Below, one piece after another: positions 37,005 through 51,184 of a DNA stretch of 64,000 nt. The stretch spans positions 34,509,527 through 34,573,526 of the forward strand of contig OY759271.1 in NCBI GenBank assembly GCA_963662155.1, given 5' to 3'. The number at the start of each line of letters is the position of its first letter. Positions within the stretch are counted from its first letter, which is position 1. Under the pieces are notes generated by a model. The model was not told the DNA's origin, did not search any database, and was given only the letters and a program-made list of their open reading frames with translations. The translations under genes and the position numbers were made by a program. The stretch is from Lamellibrachia columna (lineage: Eukaryota > Annelida > Polychaeta > Sabellida > Siboglinidae).

Positions 37005-37600
37005 AAGCTGATTTCCTAACTATGGCAGTTGTACCCTCCCTCTCTGCGTTGTTAGTCCCTCTTTGTACTAAAATAGAACCTCCCTTGCCCGGACCCACGA
37101 TTTTTTTCCACCCTCTCTGTGATAGCCTCTATGTTTGCCCCAGAAAAGCAAACCACCACGTCGTCCCCTTTGTCTAGCGCTCTGTCAGTCTTCCTGACTG
37201 TCGAAACCCCCCACAAACACCCGCGCTTTCCTCCTCACCCCTCTATCATTACCTCAGAATAGCTCTTGTGTCGGATCCCTTCCGTCGCATTCTGTCGCAT
37301 TGTCCATCTCCCTCTCGCCCATCAACATGACCTTTCTCTGGCACCTCTCTCATCACCTCCCCCCTCTTTATCATCCACTGCACCCCACCCCACCGGAACT
37401 ACTGGCACAACCCACCTCTTCCCTTCCCACCAATACCACAACGAGCTGGTTCAGGTGTTCAATATCCACTTCTAATCCCTTCATCTTCGCACATCCCCTA
37501 CAATCAAAACTAAAACTATCCGCCTGAATCTCAGCCCACGATTTCTCACACCAGGACTTGACGAAGACAACTCCCGCATACTAAATGCCTGGTGGCCTTT
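37005..37600 (-). mobile_element. Antisense L2/CR1 LINE ORF1 fragment in the pseudogene
   Basis: On the minus strand it matches the ORF1 of the 13.4-kb LINE: the SGNH-domain region with GTNNAEREGTTAIVRK (about 37010-37085) and, further on, the 5' zinc-binding/coiled-coil region (37380-37570). Most of the basic linker is missing. It abuts the broken exon 3 directly, so it may be the event that split the gene. Confidence 0.75.
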
Positions 37601-37922
37601 ATCTACCGTTTGGACGGCGCCATCACATAATTTAGATTGTGTTAGATTAATGTTGTTTATTGTGTTTTTTTGTGTGTTCAAAAGAACCCTTTATTATTAA
37701 ATAATTAAAATAATTGAGGTTTTAATTGAATTTTTACAATAATATACTTGCTAACTGCCACCTAGTGAATACGCAGAACACTGTGTAATCAAAACAATAG
37801 GAATCGGTGTATGCCAACTTACGCAAAAATCTTGCTGTTGGTTCCTTTTTACCGCAAAACGGTTACCACAAATATGTCAGATATAACCTTATCTATGTAA
37901 TTTTTTTAAATTTATCACTTTT

Positions 37923-38034
<112 letters not shown>

Positions 38035-38351
38035 CAATGTCAACGATAGTTTGATACACCAACTGATTCATTATCTGCTGGAACAGACGGAAGTAATATC
38101 AGCAACTAGAATCCCAGAAGCAAAAGCGGATGATAGGAACAGAATAATGGTAGTAGCACTCAGTAACAGCAGCATGAGAGGGAACGTGCTAAGGGTAGCA
38201 AAGAATCTGCAAGAAAAAGAGGAATGGAAACATGTGTTCATCAGTGCGGTCCAGACGAAAAGAGAGCAGGAGAAACAGTATGAACTCAGAAAAGAACTGA
38301 GGGAAAGGCAGGAGAAGGGTGAAAAAATGTATTCATCCAAAGGGGCCACGT

Positions 38352-38515
<164 letters not shown>

Positions 38516-38565
38516 AGTGACTAGAAAAGACAGAAATTGAAGAAAGGGTGGAGGTTGTCTTATAT

Positions 38566-38672
<107 letters not shown>

Positions 38673-40929
38673 AGTGTGTGTACGAGAAAACATGAAGTTT
38701 ATCAAATGTGAGGAATTTACATCAACATATAACACATAAACAATATGATGTAGCATTATTACGAATACAGGGTCCCTACGACTAGGGGTATGTTACCACA
38801 GCATGTATGTAGATCTAGAAAGTGAACCAGCACTCAATGAACTACTACATACAGCGTGTACATCATACGACAGTGTAGTAATAGTAGGTGATTTTATCCA
38901 TAGAACTATTGACTGGACCCGGCTGCAGTTGGAAGCTGAGGGAAAACGAATCATGGACCTCACACAAGATCTTGTCCTAACACAACACGTTAACAATGCT
39001 ACCAGAGGCGATAATACACCAGACTTTGTTTTTTTCCTCCGAACCAAATATGGTCGACAATATTAGAATAAGAGAACCATTCAGTGACCGCAACATTGTG
39101 ATATGTGACACAGTAGTATCTATACAGACAAAATAATGGAGAGAGATCTACTATGACGTTAAGAAAGCGGACTATAATGGAATGAAAACATTCTTAGAGA
39201 AGTATGATTGGAAACGAACATTTCAGGATGCAGAAGTAAGCACAACATTTGACACCTTCAAATCTGTGTATAACTCCGCAGTGCTGTAATTTGTCCTTTT
39301 GGCAGCAAGGAAGAGGAAGAGGAAACCCCGATGGATGAAAAAAAGAGCAGAATTAGCAAGGAAAAAAGTACCACATGTGGCAGAGGTATAGAGACTGGAG
39401 AGTACCATCTGTATGAGGCATACAAGAGGCAATTGAATAGAATCCGAAATGAGATAGAAAAGGCAAAAAGGAATTTTAAAAAAAAAGCTAGAGGACAATA
39501 TAAAGAAATATTCAGTCATTCTTCGGGTACACTAGATCTAAAACTAGGACAAAAGACAGCGTCGGCCCGTTTGTTGATAACGAAGGTAATGTGATCACGG
39601 ACACGTTTGAGAGCAAATGTACTAAATGACTTCTTCACTTCAGTGTTTACTGATGAAGATGTTGAGGGCTTGCCTGAACCAGTTAAGGTATTTAAAAAGA
39701 CCATGGAGGGGGAGACATTACAACAGGTCGAGTTGTGGTACTGAATAAGCTGACGCACCTAAAACCATATAAAGCCCCTGGAGTGGACAACTTAAATTCA
39801 ACAATACTCAGAGAAGTGGCGCCTGCTATTGTATCCCCATTGAGTGAGATTTTCACAGAGAGCATGACAAAGGGGGAAGTACCCGAAGATTGGAAGTGTG
39901 CCAACGTGACCCCATTATATAAGAAGAAGGGTAGTAAATCCCAACCTGGAAATTATAGACCAGTAAGTTTAACATCACAGATATAAAAACATTATGGACT
40001 CAATCATCAGAGATGCGGTTGTAGAACACCTACAGATTCATAACCTAATTAAAACATCGCAACATGGCTTTATGAAGGGACGATCATGTCTAACAAACCT
40101 TTTAGTGTATCTAGATAAGATTACTACTTATATTGACGAAGGGCTGCCATTCGATGCTATTTATTTAGATTTTAGCAAAGCCTTTGACCGGGTTCTACAA
40201 AGCCGGCTGGCAATGAAGCTAAATGCACATGGAATTGGAGGAGACGCTGATGACATAAAATTATTCAGTTGGATAACATCGAGCAAGGAGATACCTTATT
40301 CCACGCATAGGTGGAGTGTAGAATGGCTAATGCTATTCAATGCAGAGAAATGCAAGTGTGTGCATCGTGGCCACAATAACTGGCATTACGACTATTTTAT
40401 GGGTGAAGACCCCATTCAAACATCAAATGAAGAAAAAAGACATAGGGGTGATTATAACAGACAAACTTGAAGTAATCGAGCAGTGTGCTAAAGCGTCCAA
40501 GAAGGCAAATGATCAACAGAGCCTTCAAAACAAGACCAAAGATGTAGCGCTACAATTACGCAAGTCCCTGGTTAGACCGAATCTGGACTACTGCATTCAG
40601 GCATGGCGTCCATTCAAACAAAAAAACCTATTAGAGAGTGTACAACGAAGGGCAACCAGGATGAAACCGGACTTGAGGCATCTGGACTACCCTAATAGGC
40701 TACGAGTTTTAAACATCACAACTCTTGAAACTAGGCGATTGAGAGCCGACCTACTTGAGGTGTTCAAAATATTCAACGGGTAAGAAGGTATTCTGCCTGA
40801 TGACTTCTTTGACACGGATAAGGAACGGTATGCAACACAATATAGGGCGGAGGATTACACGAGTCAGCGCCTGACTCCCTTCCTCATCATCTCCCCGACT
40901 GCAGCAGCTGGGTAAATCCAGGTAAATAA

Positions 40930-41663
<734 letters not shown>

Positions 41664-42199
41664 ATAGTAATACTTTTCTGATGAATATTCAACGCTTTTT
41701 TTGGCAATTCACTGCACCAAATTCAAAACACTGCTGCACCAAGATTCTCCCGCCAAAAATTGTGTTAGTTATCCAAGGTAGAGGACAGAGCAAGGATGGC
41801 GTCCTTTTCTACAACACCGAGGCTACTTGCGGTGGATCAATGCCGTGTCCCAATTACGTATATGGATGGGAAATCACGTGTGTCGTGTGTACAAAATAAA
41901 GCAGCAACGCACAAACGCTGAGTCGTATCTGCAACATCGGAATGTCAACGTAGCCTAGTGAGCAATTTAAGTGTACTACTGCAATGTTGTTACTGTTAAT
42001 TATTAGGGCACTCGTAGTTTTACTCAAAGTATTTTTTCAATGTAAACCTTGTTCAATTGTGCAAAACGAAAAGTATTGTATCAATTACACACACGGCATA
42101 TGCTTTTATCTGTTCTGACTGTTATTTATTATATATTTGCATGATCCTGACGGTTATTTCAGAAGTATATCAAGAATCTAAAAACGCTAATTTCTCCGA

Positions 42200-44330
42200 G
42201 CAATGTTACTATGTGGAATCTGAATTATTGTACACGGCTGAGTCGAATTTATTTATTCTTTAGTTCGGTTTACCACCCCTGCATTAATGGCTGACTATAA
42301 ATGCCGTAAAAAAGCGTGTAAAGTGTATACGGATTTATCACGTTCGGGGCATCTATTCTTTGATGGGTCACTGCTTGTGAATGCCGGATGCTGTAGGCTT
42401 TAAATTTTCGTATTTTTACAACATGCTTTCGTTTTCAGCCGTCTACGGGGCTCCCTCAAAAATCTGGCAGGGGCTACTAACATCATGCAATTTTTATTAT
42501 TTTTATCGTTCTGACATACGTGTACACAGTATAGTTAAATGGACGCAAGCAGACGCTTCTTCTCAATAATAAGCCCGCTGCAACGCACAGGGGCGCAGGA
42601 ATTCAGTCGAATAATGCCTTCACACATAGGCCTACTTGCCATACGGTTGCCCTGTGTTCCCCACGTCATCCCATTGTGACGTCACAACATTCGGGAACCC
42701 TGTTATATCGCCGGGCCTATGCGTTTCGGTGGACGTGCTTGCTTGAGTGCGTGCGTGAGTGCGTGCGTGCATGCGGCCGTGGGTGCGTGAGTGCGTTGAT
42801 GATGGCATAGACCGTGCGTGAGCGTGTCTGGTTGGTAAGAACAAAAAGCAGAACGTATAGGCGAAGATGACGGGTGATCTTCCCTCAAGAATGTACAAGA
42901 AACCTCTGAGTGGATGGAATACTTGAGCTCATCGTTGAACACAAAATAACTGTCGTTGAACACATCTGCTGATCTACCCAAGCATCTAGGGAAAAATCAC
43001 AACTTCAAGTCTCTTTAACGTGAAAAGGCTATTTAGTGTGACTGAACGATGGAACGAACGATGGTAGAATAAATTCTGGTTCGCACCTGTTTAGTTGATC
43101 AAAACACTGGTGACAAGTGGACTACGCACACACGCACGCATGACCAGTCTAACAGCCACCGCTGTGACCTAACTGTGCTAACGTGCGTTGATGAACAAAT
43201 AACTAGGAATCTCACTCTTGTCAATCGGTGCCAAAGAACAGAATCCGTTCCATGTTGTTCCTACTATAACGAGGGCATGAGCGGATCCAGGGTATCCATC
43301 AGGGTGTCTGGGCACCTCCCTTTATTTCGACCGGAATTTTTCATCAAGACAGAATTAGTTGTCGAGAGGCTGCGAGTTGGCGCCCTCCTCAACGTGTTCC
43401 TGAGATTAGGACATTTTAACATGGATTCTTGTTGTCAGTGCATTTTTTATTTATTTTCACGTGTCAGCTATTGTCAGGCTTACAAACCAGTGTGAGGGAC
43501 AATTTTCTATGCTGCAGGCCATAGAAAGGCAATTATTCTATGTGAAACAGAAGTCGCCGCCCCATGTGACGTCACCCAGCACGACCATTTTAATGTTCTC
43601 GTGAACTTCTGGGCTGATGCTGCTGGTGTGGTTGTGGACAGTGGCGTATTTAGGGGGCGCATTCGGCAACCCCCTTTGGCTTATATTTTTACTGTATTTT
43701 TAAGTTCCGCCGCTCTATGGTGACTAGGCTTGTCCCCCCCCCCACTTGGCCCTTTTGCAACACAAACCAAGAACGCCTCGAAGAAAATTAAGAAATATTC
43801 CATCAGCGTTGCCAAGGCTACTGTTACATTTTGTCCTGAAAGATGATCAAAAAGGTAATATTTCTCCACAAAGGCGTGATTACAAAGTTGGTGTCTGGGG
43901 CAGGTCGCGCTAAGTTTCTGGACCTTTGCCAGAAGCAACGAATTAATCGGTGTGATGCACAGGAGGTGTTCGCACAATCCCATCCTGGTGGTGTGGATCG
44001 CGGTGTATGATTACACAAGTTCAAACTGTATAATTGATTGAATTGTCAAGAGAATGGGCGATGGCAAGAATAAAAAAACATGAATTTGTGAAATGCTTTA
44101 CGCTGTTTGCTTTACACTCTAGTAAAGGTTACAATATATAGCCCCTATTACTCATTAGAGGCCACATAGCCGTTCAGAAATAAGGCTTTCCCGTGACAAT
44201 TTTCAACTCGCGAAAGATATATGCGTGGAGCGTGCATGCGTGCGTGCGTGTGTGCGTGCGTGAGTGCGTGCTTGCTCTAGTCCTGCCAATTACCTGGTGT
44301 GTATTTTGGAAACTGGACATCCCCTTTTCA
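42200..44330. other. No supported gene; spacer between units 3 and 4
   Basis: I find no family-like reading frame here. The only structure is a GTGCGTGC-rich stretch at 42735-42830, a similar one at 44228-44272 and a C-run at 43734-43743. Small frames present are short and have no recognisable motif. Confidence 0.6.
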
Positions 44331-44490
44331 GGGTGGTCGGGCAGGAAGTGGGATGTTGGTCCTAAAACTTGGTGAGCGGTGGGAGGTTGGCCTAAAAATA
44401 GGTGGGATTGGTGGGATATGGACTTTAGCAAATTAAGGTGGGAAATTGTAGGTTGTCCCATAAAACAGGTGGGAATTTGGAGGCTGATGT
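44330..44490. repeat. Degenerate GGTGGGAGGTTGGCCT minisatellite
   Basis: Five units of about 25-30 bp (GGTGAGCGGTGGGAGGTTGG, AATAGGTGGGATTGGTGGGA and similar) related to the C-segment minisatellite. They mark the left edge of recognisable unit 4 material. Confidence 0.75.
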
Positions 44491-44809
44491 CCCTACATCA
44501 ATGGTGACAACCACGAGCTCGTAAATGGCAAGTGTCACCACCTTCTGGAGACAAACATTCGTCCATTGCCAATAATTCCGAAAGGGGACGGTGTCGTTTT
44601 TATTTTTTATGCCACAGTCAGGTGATGTTTTAAGTGAAATTTTTTCTGTATTGTTTGTATTGTTTATTTTGTATGATGCCTTCCGCGAACAAGACGGTCT
44701 CATTTCTGTCGTCGGTGCATTATGATGACATCACAGATAAAATCATCAAGAAAACTAGAATTGCTAACATTCCCTAATTATTTCATCATGTCCAGTATGT
44801 CAGTAAAGG

Positions 44810-44870
44810 ATCAGTGTATATTGGACATAAGAAAGTACTCACAGAGGACAACAAACGAGTGGAACAAACG
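44810..44870 (+). mobile_element. Small L2/CR1 LINE ORF2 fragment
   Basis: GTAAAGGATCAGTGTATATT and ACTCACAGAGGACAACAAAC match the 3' part of ORF2 of the 13.4-kb LINE (17370-17440) with several differences. Only about 60 bp remain. Confidence 0.65.
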
Positions 44871-45526
44871 ATATATCTAGATCAGCGCTGATCTAGCCTA
44901 TGACATCAATACACGGAAGTTTTGTGACGTCCGTCCGCGGACGTTTCGTGGAGTTTTACTATGACGTCCGTCCACGGATGTTTCATGGCGTTTTACTTGA
45001 CGTCCGTGTGTGAACATACGTTTTGTGGCGTTTTATTGTGACGTTCGGAACGCGAGGAGGGAGGTTTTGCCTCAAGCGTTTTTGTCTCAAACGATCCTGT
45101 TTGTCGATAGCATAACAACAACGGTATATGCATCGCTTCAATAAAATCTGAAGAAAAAAAAATCTAATAAATACAACCAGTTCCATTCAGCGACACCAAC
45201 AACAAAGGGCGAGACTACGTTGATTAATAACAAGAAGAATTGGTTGAGATAATATGATATCACGGTTAATGTCACGATCCCGGATGTACCTACTAAAACA
45301 TTAGCGAGTGAGTATCGGCCTTGTGACACTCCTGCAACGCTCACTGCGTTTACCTACTTATCCCAACCGAGTCATTGCCATTCATTTACAGCGCCGAAGT
45401 TGGAGGAGTCACATTCCATACTCTTTTCAAGTAGTAAAAGCAAATACAAATTCTTTAGCGTATAATTATGGTGGCCCTATCGAAATCAAACCGTTCGCCT
45501 TATATCTATCAACTAGAAGTATGAAA

Positions 45527-47801
45527 GCAGTCACATAAACAATACAATTTGACAAGGTTGACATATTGGAATTTAGCCGAAATCCTGTTAAAAATCAAGC
45601 AATTATATGAATAATTGAAAATAAACTCACTAGTATTAAAGCGATAGTAAGCAAGCTTGGATGGTTCGCAATGCTCTGGAAATCTAGTGTACATGATCTA
45701 CGATTTACCAAGTGTCAAACTGACTTGACAAGCAGGAGTGTTCCGTAATGTGTCTACACTGTGCCGCAACTTTATTATACAATTTGACACTTTCTCAAAA
45801 AATCCTCATTTCTGGTACGACCACAGTTGACCTTCCTGTTTATTGTTTCACACGAATGTAGGGCGTATTAAATTGTGATATGTGAATTTAAACAATTCAT
45901 ATGATGCGACATAAGTGCAATTGAGTAGGGATATTCGCAGGTTTCTTTGTAGAAGCTATTGGCTGTGAAATAGTGAGTTTTAAAAGTTTAACAGGCGGAG
46001 GAATTTATGGGAACGTTTGTGCTATTGGTCACGTGGGCGCATGAATTCATGGCTATTTTTGTAAATATTGACGGGCATCGTACATCGGAGCGTTTTAAAA
46101 GAGCTGGAGGTATGTGATTTTGACAAAAGTTTAACAAAACGTTAACATGGCCACCAGTGCAATTTTGTACTGTGGTCTGACCCCTGCGACGCGGACAGCT
46201 ATTTCGGGACCGTGATGGAAGCACGTCGCGACCGTTGACCAATCCTGTGCGCGCGTCAGGGGTAAAACCACAGTTAACCTTCCTGTTTATTGTTTCACGA
46301 ATGTAGGGCGTATGAAATTGTGAAATGGGAACTTAATAAATTCATATTATGTGACATGAGTGCCTTTGAGCAGGAATATTCACAGGTTTGTTTGTAGAAG
46401 CTATTGGCTGTGAAACAGTGCATTTTTTTAGAGTTTAACCGGCGGATGGATTTATGGGAAGTTTTCTGCTATGGGCCACGTGGGCGCATGAATACATGGC
46501 TATTTATTTAAATATTGACGGACATCGCACTTGGGGGCGTTTGAAAAGAGCTGGAGGTATGTGATTTTGATAAAAGCTGGTGAGCACGTCAGTGAGATGA
46601 TGGCAGTTGCTGTGAAAACGTTTCAGAATTTTTGATGGTTATGTTTTCTTATAATCAGACAAAACGTTAGCATGGCCACCAATGCAATTCTCTACTGTGG
46701 TCTGGTCCCAAATAGACGGAAGTCGTGGTCACAAACGCGATTTTAAAATGTTGATATGCTTATGTTTTGGTCGTTGTTGTTAGCTTAATTGTGGATATTA
46801 CAGATAATTTGAAATGATTAGTTTGTTATAACACATTTCTTATAATTTTTATAATTTGCAATTCCGATAATAAAATCAGGGCTCTTATTTTTGAAAATAA
46901 ATAAATAAATAAATAAAAACGGTTGTTAAGTTGCCTCATGTTGTGTGTGTTTGACTAAATAATAATATATTATTATATATATTTTATTGATTCCTTCTAG
47001 TCAACAAAACCATTACTGGTTAACCACCGCAACTATTTAAACTGTTTAACCGTCTCCTTTAGGAAGTGTCCTATAATCTAGCTACTAAATATAAAAAAAA
47101 TTCAAATAAATGTGCATTTTAGTTTTGTACTATAACGTTTGATGTGCACGAGCTGATAATTTGCGCAACTTGATGTTTAGTATGATATTTAGTTGTTAAT
47201 AAACACAATTGTTTTATTGTTCATTTGTTAAAACTGCATGAAAAAGCTTTTGGTAAGTTAAAAGCAGACAATAAGCAATTCTTGGTATAAACAATAACTA
47301 TTGCCTTTCCAAAATGTATAATCTACACATAACAATACCAATTTCATGTTGTGTGCATACTTTGTAAGTGCTTGGGCCAAATGAAATGAAATTATATAAC
47401 CCTAATCTTTGTTAACCCCATGTAGACACATTATGGAACTCTCCTGCTTGTCAAATCAAACATTATCATTTGTTTGACAGCCAAGTCTAAACAATGCCTT
47501 ACCAGTTATATTAGTTGAAAACCAGTCACATAATTTAATTATAAGTCGATTAAGTACATAGATCAAGTACATAGATTATGTACACTAGATTTCCAGAGCA
47601 TTGCGAACCAATGAAGCCTGCTTACTCTCGCCTTAAATTTACTAATGAGTTTTTTTTCAAACTAATAGTCATATAATTGCTTGATTTTTTAACCAAACAT
47701 GGCATAACTTTGTAAGAAAATAATTTTTTTTCACATTTAACAGGATTTCGGGTAAATTCCAATGTGTCAAGCTTGTCAAATTGTATTGTTTATGTGACTG
47801 C
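45527..47801. mobile_element. Inverted-repeat-bounded element, putative non-autonomous DNA transposon
   Basis: The first 29 bp (starting GCAGTCACATAAACAATACA) are the exact reverse complement of the last 29 bp. The match continues imperfectly for about 180 bp on the left (to about 45705) and 235 bp on the right (from about 47565), the left arm lacking about 55 bp. Between the arms there is no transposase-like frame, only an internal about 447-bp duplication. I could not find a clear target-site duplication, so the superfamily is open. It lies in a gap inside unit 4 C/D sequence. Confidence 0.65.
45830..46715. repeat. Two-copy tandem duplication, period about 447 bp
   Basis: The block CCTTCCTGTTTATTGTTTCA ... 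CACGTGGGCGCATGAAT ... GAGCTGGAGGTATGTGATTT ... AACATGGCCACCA occurs from about 45830 and again from about 46278 with moderate divergence. It lies inside the inverted-repeat element. Confidence 0.85.
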
Positions 47802-48031
47802 TTACAAATATGCATACACGCACGCACACATTATTTATAAAACTGAATCCAACCCCTATAACATTTTATGTTGCACCCAATCAATGTGACTACTGGGAAA
47901 CACTGAATGTACGTTACCCCCAAGAAAAACGAACGTATCTGTAATATATTGATATTTCAGAACATTTTCAAAACTGTTATACTCTTTCATATATACACTA
48001 ACACAGCACAAACATTTACAACATAAATTAC

Positions 48032-48104
48032 CTGAAAATAACGAGATGTTAGATCCTGTCTTCTGTCGATTCGTACAGCTGTAAGCCACACAGGAAATAA
48101 CCAT
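48032..48104 (-). CDS. Probable first exon of a THAP-domain protein
   Basis: From the ATG at 48104 (minus strand) the frame reads MVISCVAYSCTNRQKTGSNI and then SLFS before a consensus donor (CAG|GTAATT, GT at 48031-48030). A Met start, C-x4-C spacing and the following TNRQ...GSNISL match the opening of the THAP C2CH zinc finger. The frame also extends upstream to an ATG at 48254, so a 50-residue leader is possible. The expected second exon (phase 1) should lie at lower coordinates; a weak acceptor is visible near 47945, but I could not confirm the rest of the finger. It may belong to a host gene, a domesticated transposase or a P-element-like transposon remnant. Confidence 0.45.
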
Positions 48105-48307
48105 ATTCGTTGTCCCACAACTTTCTCCAGCAAGCCTCCAAGATGTTTGCTTTGTAGAGTTTAACACTAATGCACGATGCTGGTTCCTGGTGTCATCATC
48201 ACTGGCTACTAGCCCGATAAGTTTATACTTCTCTGGTAGCCACCTCATCTTCATTGCTTTTGTTTGCCTTATATTGTACTTGATGATGGTGAGGAGGAAA
48301 TAAATTG

Positions 48308-48308
48308 A

Positions 48309-48341
<33 letters not shown>

Positions 48342-48342
48342 G

Positions 48343-48390
<48 letters not shown>
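48308..48390. repeat. (ACTT)n microsatellite
   Basis: About 20 ACTT tetramers with one ACGT variant, following GGAGGAAATAAATTGATTT, which resembles the end of a LINE-type 3' tail. Confidence 0.95.
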
Positions 48391-48954
48391 TATGTTAGAC
48401 AACTATTTGTAATATGCTATATTCACACTATAAACAGTACTACCCTATGTGTCATACAGTGGATGCAACTGTTTCTGCCGTGCGATGGAATGCTGGTCAG
48501 TGGTCCACGTCCGCTTCACTGCAGTGAGCTGGCTTATCGCTCTTGTGTATAGGGGGATGATTAATGATGTAACTCAATGGAGGCGCCTCACACCTACCCT
48601 ATTCCCCCAGATAGACCCACGAGCCATTCGGCCTCCTTACCTCATTAAGCATCTACGATTTTTATGAATGAAACTCATTTGCATAAAATTTATGAATGAA
48701 ACTATAAGCGGCGAATCACAGTTCTTTATGCCATTTACCGATAACGTACTGAAGGCTAATTGACTAGTTGTTTCATTCACTAATACCGTACTCATCGCTG
48801 ATTGGGTCAAACATACTACGTTTTCATTAAAAAACTCATTAATACTGGGTTTCCCCAGTGTCTATTTTTAGTAACCACCACTGTTGCTAATTAAAAAAAA
48901 CACTACTCCACGACGACTTAAAACATGTCAACGTGGCACACTACATATTTGGAC

Positions 48955-49005
48955 TTAACTGAATCGGATTTGCCATAGGCCAAATCAGTTGAGAATGGTG
49001 TTTTA
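48955..49005 (-). other. Micro-inversion inside unit 4
   Basis: TAGGCCAAATCAGTTGAGAA and the adjoining GGTGTTTTA are the reverse complement of segment D in unit 1 (about 7924-7965, TTCTCAACTGATTTGGCCTA), while the sequence on either side (from AACGTGGCAC at about 48930, from GAATATATTTTC at 49009) is in the direct orientation. Confidence 0.7.
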
Positions 49006-50252
49006 AACGAATATATTTTCAATTGGCGAGATAATATTGCCAGAATACCGCACACGTGACGTCATGTTATCTAACATTATGGCCCGGCCCATGAAATTAC
49101 GATGTTGTGTGTTCAACTAGCTTTTCCTAGAAAACCGCTGGCGTGATATTCTTAATTGCAGTTACAATGGTTATGTTTTAGTAACTCTTATAGGTGCATA
49201 GGCCGAAAAACAACTTGACAGCGTTAAGCATCGATCGTTGATTTATGTGGTTTTATTAACATATAACAATACAACTTGAACAGGAACATGTGTACCTTCT
49301 TTCAAGGTAATAACACTAAATATGTAATTAAAGAGAGCGAGAAATATTTTTTTTAAAGTAATTACCCAACATTCGCCATCTTATCCAACACCTGGGGCAA
49401 TATGACTTTCACATTGGGGTTAGTTGACTATAGAAAATTACAAGCCTGAATGAGTTATCAATTAATTATAAATTATGTATATTGACACCTCTATGTGTCC
49501 TTCGTAATTATGACAACTTTCGTGCCACCGTTAGATGCACTGGTGGCACAGGATACAGTCCTTGGTTGACAGTTCTTCAACTTCATATTATACACTTAGA
49601 GCATCACATCTTGTCTGTCGTTATCCGCTGGGATCTTCGGCGTTTGAGAGCAAGTTATCCTAATAGATATACACTCCTTTTTGTACTCCTTAGTTTTCCT
49701 AGCAGTCAATGTTCGTCAATGTTCAGGTCATTTGTCAGACTTTGACGTTGCGCTCAGCAATGCGCACGTTACACACAGGCACACATTTTTGCTTATATGT
49801 GTGCAACCTAAATGCTGGATATGCTTGGAATTTCGCAGATACATGTGTACGATCGGGTCTTATATGGTTTCATCAAAATATTTTTTGTAATTTCGAGTGA
49901 AACAAACTTATATTTTTACCGCTTTCAGTTTGCGTAAAGTTGTAAATGTTCCCGTGTTGATCACTTTGCACGTGTCTGCACGTGTGTGTACTTCATTGGA
50001 ACATTGCGTGGTGCTACCATATATTCCTTGTTTTAACATTATTATGCAATTTGCAACTTGCCCCATTCGTCACCTTGCCCCATGTTCCCCTGTATATTTT
50101 CGATTCGAAGAAAACTAAGACGCGAACCATGCTGCATTACCATACCAGTGAAACACGATGATTCACATTGTCGGACATGTATGGTTAGAACCGTAAGTTT
50201 TGTTTACAATTTAAATGTAAATTCTGTTTCCGTCCTTCGCCGGCGGATGACA

Positions 50253-50646
50253 GGATTAAGCATACAGTTACGTTAACGTTTTGCGTGATTATAAGAAACC
50301 GTGATCATAAAACAATCTAAAAAAAATGTCCACTATCATCATCCCAATGATATTCTGGTCGAGTTTTGTCAGAATTCCACATTTCCAACTTTTAAAATGC
50401 CTGCATGTGCCATACCTGTCAAAGTTTACACATTTGTGCATGAATCACTAAAATTGCCAACAATCCTTTCGCCTATTAAAATCATCTAAATAACCTGAGT
50501 TACACTATCAACAGGTTCTACCAGCAAACTGCCTGCTCAAATGCAATCATGTCAGATAATATGATTTTTTTTATTTCACATATAAAATTACTGTTCGTCT
50601 ATAACACACCAGGAAGTATAAATGAGGCATGCCCTCAACAATGACA
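50253..50646. mobile_element. 394-bp insertion with ATGACA target duplication
   Basis: Units 1 and 2 run CCGTCGGATAA...ATGGGTG without interruption (10380-10405, 28050-28075). Unit 4 has 394 bp inserted between ATGACA (50247-50252) and its repeat (50641-50646). No ORF, TIR or RT motif is visible; it could be a SINE, MITE or unrelated filler. Confidence 0.55.
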
Positions 50647-51184
50647 TGGGCGTGCCCTTTTTGTTAGTTTTCGCTACTTTGGGCGATGTTCGTATTCGAG
50701 TACTTGCCATCTGATATGTGCTGTTTATGACTGTATACATGACGCCACAAATAAATTATTGTATAATACAATACACTCATAAATTTTTTTAAATGTGCAA
50801 GGCGTTACCTAACAGTTAGAACGCGTGAATCAACATTCCGGGATCCTATTCGTCCATTGTTTTCGAGTCTCCCTACAGTGAGGTGACTGTGGACATGTGG
50901 CAAAATTGCGCAAATTTTAAGGCAAATATTATTCTGTTTTTTTTTTTCACAACGATTACTATGTTTTTTTTCACGAGTTAACTTATGATGTGTGCACATT
51001 TAGAAAGTGCATTAATTTTTCAAATTAGCATATTGTTTCAACTCACCGAACATGCCACATTTTATTTGATCAAATGTGTCATCGGTAGAGAACCTCCTAC
51101 GACGTGGCTGGTGACACATCGGGTCAACGCGATACATAAAGGGACGACACGAACGAAAACAGCAGACTTCAGCAACTGGTAAAC

